From Bartonella sp. JB63 (GTDB taxonomy: Bacteria > Pseudomonadota > Alphaproteobacteria > Rhizobiales > Rhizobiaceae), in NCBI RefSeq assembly GCF_002022665.1, contig NZ_CP019788.1, forward strand, positions 372,001-436,000: 64,000 bases of DNA, written 5' to 3'. This document shows, one piece after another, positions 59,392 to 64,000 of the stretch (positions are counted from its first letter, which is position 1; the number at the start of each line of letters is the position of its first letter). Both the position numbers and the translations under genes were made by a program. Below the pieces are notes generated by a model. It worked only from the letters and a program-made list of their open reading frames with translations. It had not been told where the DNA came from and ran no database searches.

Positions 59392-60768
59392 TCATTTTTT
59401 CCCTGAAGCAATAGCGGAAATCAATTCAGGAAGATCAGACAATGCATGTTGTTGAAAGCATTGTGATTTTATTATTTCGATTGCTCCTGTAGGTTGAAAC
59501 GCTCCTTGAAAACCTAGTTTTTGAGCTTCTTTAACGCGTTGTCCTGAATGTGTAACGGCACGGATTGCCCCTGAGAGGCTGACTTCACCAAAATATACAT
59601 AATGAGTCGGAAGAGGGATGTTTGCAAGAGAAGATACTAAAGCTGCTGCAACTGCTAAATCAGCTGCAGGTTCTGATATTCGATAACCACCTGCAACATT
59701 AAGATAAACATCATGTTGTCCAAAACGTACACCACAATGAGCTTCTAATACGGCTAGAATCATTGAAAGACGATTGCTATCCCATCCCACGACGGCACGT
59801 CGTGGTGTACCAAGTGAAGAGGGAGCAACAAGGGCTTGAATTTCCACTAATATAGGGCGTGTACCTTCCATTCCTGCAAAAACGGCAGTTCCTGGTGCTT
59901 TTTCATTACGTTCACTTAAGAATAGTTCAGATGGATTCGAAACTTCCCGTAATCCTTTATCAGACATTTCAAAAACACCAATTTCATCTGTTGGTCCGAA
60001 GCGATTTTTTATAGTTCTTAAAACCCGATAATGTCGTCCACCTTCACCTTCAAAATAAAGAACACCATCAACCATATGTTCAACAACACGAGGTCCGGCA
60101 ATTTGTCCATCTTTTGTGACTTGACCAACGAGAATAACAGCGACTCCTGTATTTTTTGCAAATCGGATCATTGCTTGAGCACTGATGCGAACTTGTGTTA
60201 CAGTTCCAGGTGCTGAATCTGCTATATCCGACCATAAAGTTTGAATAGAATCAACGATAACCATATCAAGTTTTTTATGAGTATTTAAGGTTGCAAGAAT
60301 ATCTTCAACATTAGTTTCAGCAGCGAGTTGAACCGCTTTGTTTGTTGCTTCAAGCCTCTTTGCACGTAAGCGAATTTGTGCAATAGCTTCTTCACCTGAA
60401 ACGTAGATAACGTTATATCCTTTTTGTGATAAGTTAGCTGCTGTTTGTGTTAGCAATGTTGATTTTCCAATACCGGGATCGCCGGCAATAAGTAATGCTG
60501 ACCCACGAACAAAGCCACCACCGGTGACACGATCAAGTTCAGCAATGCCAGAATGAATTCGCGGAGCATCTTCAATATCTTCAGAAAGAGATGTAAGTAC
60601 AACTATATGACCTTTACGAATATTTTTAGGAGGACCACTACCTACACCACTATTCATATTCTCTTCGGCAAGAGAATTCCATTCTCCACAGGAATGACAT
60701 TTTCCAGTCCAGCGCGAATGGACAGTACCACAATTTTGGCAAATAAATTGAAGACGATTGCGTACCAT
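59392..60768 (-). CDS. radA: DNA repair protein RadA
   Basis: 458 residues. N-terminal zinc finger FICQNCGTVHSRWTGKCHSCGEW, Walker A GDPGIGKST, the RadA-specific KNRFGPTDEIGVFEM motif, and a C-terminal Lon-protease-like domain (about 340-455). Acts as a DnaB-type helicase on recombination branches. 6 bases after dnaB; the usual alr between the two is absent. Confidence 0.97.
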   Translation of the reverse strand: MVRNRLQFICQNCGTVHSRWTGKCHSCGEWNSLAEENMNSGVGSGPPKNIRKGHIVVLTSLSEDIEDAPRIHSGIAELDRVTGGGFVRGSALLIAGDPGIGKSTLLTQTAANLSQKGYNVIYVSGEEAIAQIRLRAKRLEATNKAVQLAAETNVEDILATLNTHKKLDMVIVDSIQTLWSDIADSAPGTVTQVRISAQAMIRFAKNTGVAVILVGQVTKDGQIAGPRVVEHMVDGVLYFEGEGGRHYRVLRTIKNRFGPTDEIGVFEMSDKGLREVSNPSELFLSERNEKAPGTAVFAGMEGTRPILVEIQALVAPSSLGTPRRAVVGWDSNRLSMILAVLEAHCGVRFGQHDVYLNVAGGYRISEPAADLAVAAALVSSLANIPLPTHYVYFGEVSLSGAIRAVTHSGQRVKEAQKLGFQGAFQPTGAIEIIKSQCFQQHALSDLPELISAIASGKK

Positions 60769-60774
60769 AATGGT

Positions 60775-62274
60775 TTAACCATATTGTTCTGGAAGATAAT
60801 TACTGTCTGCCAGATCACTGAAGCGTGTAAAATCAGCTTGGAAAGAAAGTTTGACTATACCTGTTGGTCCGTGGCGTTGCTTGGCCACGATAATATCAGC
60901 TTTCCCAAAAACTTCATCCATTGATGCTTGCCATTTTAAATGTTCTGGACCTCCTATCTTAGGTTCCTCATTTTTGAGATAATACTCTTCACGATATACA
61001 AAAATAACAACGTCAGCATCTTGCTCAATTGAACCAGATTCACGTAAGTCTGATAGTTGTGGACGTTTATCTGTTCGATTTTCAACTTGGCGCGAAAGTT
61101 GTGAAAGAGCAATAATGGGAACATTCAGTTCTTTAGCTAAGGTCTTGAGACCTGTAGTGATTTCTGTAATTTCTTGAACACGGCTTTCAGATGAACGTCT
61201 TGAATTGCTTGTCATTAATTGTATATAGTCAATAATCAATACATCTAAACCGTGTTGTCGCTTGAGACGACGTGCACGTGCAGCCAATTGAGTTAGCGAT
61301 ATACCACCAGTTTGGTCGATGTAAAGTGGGACTTTTTGTAGACGGTTCATTATGCGTAATAATTTTGCAAATTGCTCTTCTGAAATATTACCACGACGGA
61401 TATCAGAAGAAGAGACCTCTGTTTGCTCAGAAATAATACGTGTCGCAAGTTGTTCTGATGACATTTCAAGCGAAAAAAATCCGACAATTCCTCCTTCATT
61501 TTCTTGCGATGAGACTTTTTTTGCATCACAATTATAAGTATTGGCAATATTGAAAGCAATATTGGTAGCAAGAGAGGTTTTGCCCATACCAGGACGTCCA
61601 GCAATGATAATTAAATCAGATGGCTGTAATCCTCCCATTTGTTCATCAAGTTTTTTTATGTGGGTAGCGATCCCTGATAATCGTGAAGATCTTTTTTTTG
61701 CAGCTCCCGCCATATCAATAGCTTTTTTGACAGCTTCGTCAAAACTCTCAAATCCACCACCATATTTCCCTTTTTCTGCCAGCTGAAATAAATCACGTTC
61801 GATTCTTTCAATTTGTTGAACTGGTGCAAACTCTACAGGGGCATCAAATGCTGTATTGACAACTTCGTTTCCAAGATTAATCAAGGAACGTCGGATGAAA
61901 AGATCATAAATTACTCGTCCATAGTCTTCAGCATTAATAATTGTTACTGCTTCTTTAGCCAAACGAACAACATAATTAAATACGGTAATATCTCCAATTT
62001 TTTCTTCAGCTGGAATAAAAGATTTGATAGTAACAGGAGTGGCTAATTTTCCTTTTTTGATAATTTGCGATAAAATTTCAAAGAGTTTTTGATGCAATTG
62101 TTGGAAAAAATGTTCTGGTTTTAAAAAATCTGATACGCGATCAAGTGCATCGTTGTTAATAAGAATAGCGCCAAGAAGTGCTTGTTCAGCTTCAATATTA
62201 TGCGGCATTTGCCGAAAAGAGATGGGTTCTTCTTTTTGCTGAGAGATGGGATTAAAGATGTCAGTTTTTTCCAT
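60775..62274 (-). CDS. dnaB: Replicative DNA helicase DnaB
   Basis: 499 residues from ATG 62274 (AGGAAG at seven bases); the longer frame to 62304 is rejected. N-terminal primase-interaction domain (MPHNIEAEQALLGAILIN), RecA-like domain with GRPGMGKTSLA, SLEMSSEQLATRIISEQ, DVLIIDYIQLM and [18 protein letters not shown] region with QDADVVIFVYREEYY. Unwinds DNA at the fork. It is followed by radA. Confidence 0.97.
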   Translation of the reverse strand: MEKTDIFNPISQQKEEPISFRQMPHNIEAEQALLGAILINNDALDRVSDFLKPEHFFQQLHQKLFEILSQIIKKGKLATPVTIKSFIPAEEKIGDITVFNYVVRLAKEAVTIINAEDYGRVIYDLFIRRSLINLGNEVVNTAFDAPVEFAPVQQIERIERDLFQLAEKGKYGGGFESFDEAVKKAIDMAGAAKKRSSRLSGIATHIKKLDEQMGGLQPSDLIIIAGRPGMGKTSLATNIAFNIANTYNCDAKKVSSQENEGGIVGFFSLEMSSEQLATRIISEQTEVSSSDIRRGNISEEQFAKLLRIMNRLQKVPLYIDQTGGISLTQLAARARRLKRQHGLDVLIIDYIQLMTSNSRRSSESRVQEITEITTGLKTLAKELNVPIIALSQLSRQVENRTDKRPQLSDLRESGSIEQDADVVIFVYREEYYLKNEEPKIGGPEHLKWQASMDEVFGKADIIVAKQRHGPTGIVKLSFQADFTRFSDLADSNYLPEQYG

Positions 62275-62382
62275 AACAATCTTCCTATTAAAAATATTCA
62301 GCAAAGAGGCTAAATATTATTATGATATATAAATCTTAATGGGAAAAAAGAAAAAACAAATAGCCAAAGAAGTAGATATTCA

Positions 62383-62961
62383 TTAACTTTGGCTTTCTTC
62401 ATCAGGATTTTTTTCTTTATGATTGTCAGTTTTTTTTGTTAATGGTTTCTCTGGAGCATCGTATATCGCCTCAATAGAAGTGAGATTTTCACCTTCCGCT
62501 TGACGCTGCGCTTCATTAGTTGAACGTGCGATATTAATTGTTACGGAAACCTGAACTTCGGGGTGTAAGTTAATAGGAATCGTATGAAGACCGATAGTTT
62601 TAATTGGGTGATTAAGCTCAACTTGATTACGTCCAATAAAAAAGCCGCTCTCTGTTATAATATCGGCAATATTACGTGTTGATACGGAGCCGTAAAGCTG
62701 TCCTGTTTCACCAGCTGAACGTATAATAGTAAACGATTGTCTATCAAGTTTTTCGGCAACTTTTTGAGCTTCATTTTTACGTTCAAGATTATGTGCCTCA
62801 ATCTGTGCACGCTGTGTTTCAAAATGCTTTTTGTTAGCTTCGTTAGCACGTAAAGCCTTGCCTTTAGGTAATAGAAAATTACGTGCATAGCCGTTTTTGA
62901 CTGAGACAATATCACCAATCTGACCAAGATGAGTGATGCGTTCAAGCAAAATAATATTCAT
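62383..62961 (-). CDS. rplI: 50S ribosomal protein L9
   Basis: 192 residues. N-domain [36 protein letters not shown], long linker helix, C-domain to about 150, then an acidic/basic extension (about 160-192) common in Rhizobiales. Lies between the DUF2232 gene and dnaB; rpsF and rpsR are expected just beyond the window. Confidence 0.97.
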   Translation of the reverse strand: MNIILLERITHLGQIGDIVSVKNGYARNFLLPKGKALRANEANKKHFETQRAQIEAHNLERKNEAQKVAEKLDRQSFTIIRSAGETGQLYGSVSTRNIADIITESGFFIGRNQVELNHPIKTIGLHTIPINLHPEVQVSVTINIARSTNEAQRQAEGENLTSIEAIYDAPEKPLTKKTDNHKEKNPDEESQS

Positions 62962-62986
62962 AGTTTTTTCCTTTCGAATAAATCAA

Positions 62987-63964
62987 TTAGTAAGATTTGC
63001 GTGATTGGCTATTATATTGAATAGTTGCCCAAATACCCATAAGCAGAAGCATAAAAGAAATAGGCACAGTAAAAATAACAGTTAAAATAGCAATATAAAC
63101 GAGAGATAATATTATTATTCGACCGCTTATTTCTTTTGTAATATTATGGAGATATGCTAAACCACTAACCGATATGGTCAATATATAGGCGGTAGTAAAA
63201 ACATTTGCACTCAAATTAAATATAAAACTAATTTCAATCATTGAAGCTATAGAAGCGACAATAAAAATAATGAGCGCAAAAATCGGAAGACGGAAATTTT
63301 GTTTCCAATCATCATAAGGTCTTCTCAGCCATTTTATATGGCGCGCTATTGTCATTGAAAAGTAGAGATTAGCAATAAAAAAAATTAAACTATAAACAGT
63401 TAATGCTACTGCTATTAAAGTTGCTGTATGTGTTGTTAAAAGTTCACTAAAAGCAAAGATATCAGTTTCTTTTATAGATTGCGATTGTCGCATAGTTTGC
63501 ACTATGTTTTCAGTAATTCGCTTTGCAATAATAGGGGCAGCTGGATGATTTTGAACATAAATTCCAATAAGAGTTGATATACAAGCAATAAAGTTAGTTA
63601 AAAGAAAAATGACTGATGATAATGGATACCATATCAATGAATTTTCTTCTTTTATTGGTTGTGCAAGCCCAAGGAGCCAGGAAGCATAAGCAGAAGGAAG
63701 AAAAAACAACAACAAAAAACCAAAACCAATATAAATATTATTGATTATGGAAAGAATAAAAGTAGCACTAATTAAAGCGAAAAAACTAGATAACGTACCA
63801 TATCTGAATGCGGAAAAAAAGATTGGAAGTGAAATAAAACAACCAAAGAAAAGAGAACAATAAGGAATGACATTTGATATGCTGATAATTGCCATTCCTA
63901 TGACAGCAGTAAATAATCCTGCTAAAATACCAATTATCGCTTTATAAGAATAAGAATTTTCCAT
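62987..63964 (-). CDS. DUF2232 multi-spanning membrane protein
   Basis: 325 residues, eight to nine hydrophobic helices and few charged loops. DUF2232 genes are typically sandwiched between rpsR and rplI in Rhizobiales, as here. Function unknown. Start ATG 63964 is 36 bases from the window edge; a CTGC/GCAG hairpin-like stretch is upstream. Confidence 0.85.
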   Translation of the reverse strand: MENSYSYKAIIGILAGLFTAVIGMAIISISNVIPYCSLFFGCFISLPIFFSAFRYGTLSSFFALISATFILSIINNIYIGFGFLLLFFLPSAYASWLLGLAQPIKEENSLIWYPLSSVIFLLTNFIACISTLIGIYVQNHPAAPIIAKRITENIVQTMRQSQSIKETDIFAFSELLTTHTATLIAVALTVYSLIFFIANLYFSMTIARHIKWLRRPYDDWKQNFRLPIFALIIFIVASIASMIEISFIFNLSANVFTTAYILTISVSGLAYLHNITKEISGRIIILSLVYIAILTVIFTVPISFMLLLMGIWATIQYNSQSRKSY

Positions 63965-64000
63965 TGATTGCTGTCCTGCTTTTTGCAGTTAGGGGTATAT

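Overview
The window looks like a chromosomal segment of a Bartonella species from one of the flagellated lineages (B. bacilliformis, B. clarridgeiae, B. rochalimae or B. schoenbuchensis type). The evidence is its low G+C content, the alphaproteobacterial gene orders (slt-dapA-smpB-udg-rpoZ-rsh-pyrE-acpS-lepB-rnc-era-recO; DUF2232-rplI-dnaB-radA-cvpA-purF), long A/T-rich intergenic stretches with decayed genes, and a Brucella/rhizobial-type flagellar cluster with FtcR, FlaF, FlbT and MotC. The species call is inference from protein resemblance; no 16S gene or species marker is present.

Region 1 (1-9.7 kb) is a flagellar block on the + strand: the tail of a probable motB, motC, a frame-broken fliK/motD, a flagellum-type lytic transglycosylase, the regulator ftcR, then flgE-flgK-flgL-flaF-flbT-flgD-fliQ. 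It stops after fliQ, where related bacteria usually continue with flhA and fliR. Region 2 (9.9-21.6 kb) holds an orphan hypothetical gene, a complete catecholate-siderophore-type ABC importer (- strand) with a promoter and large inverted repeat upstream, the isoprenoid enzyme DRL (a non-classical DXR), a MaoC-fold hydratase, the methionine importer metQ-metN-metI, a periplasmic SH3 protein and asd. Region 3 (22.3-29.3 kb) has a Trm112-like protein with a LON-substrate-binding-domain protein, the glycine cleavage operon gcvT-gcvH-gcvP behind a glycine riboswitch, and alr.

Region 4 (30.2-44.9 kb) is housekeeping: slt, dapA, smpB, family 5 uracil-DNA glycosylase, rpoZ, rsh, pyrE, a DUF2062 protein, acpS, lepB, rnc, era, recO, panC and panB. 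Region 5 (45-52.6 kb) is eroding: an HD-domain gene frameshifted near its 3' end, ygfZ, pyrC, a ~730 bp non-genic stretch, a TIGR02301 secreted protein, a decayed SRAP/YedK gene, cysS and a frameshifted DUF421 gene. Region 6 (52.7-64 kb) has an Atm1-type ABC exporter, psd-pssA, and on the - strand DUF2232-rplI-dnaB-radA-cvpA-purF-SDR.

No tRNA, rRNA, insertion sequence, CRISPR array or prophage was recognised. No clear new multi-gene system was found. The most notable items are the fliK frameshift at an A-tract, three other decaying genes, the DRL enzyme, the glycine riboswitch, the palindromic operator candidates and the truncated flagellar gene order.
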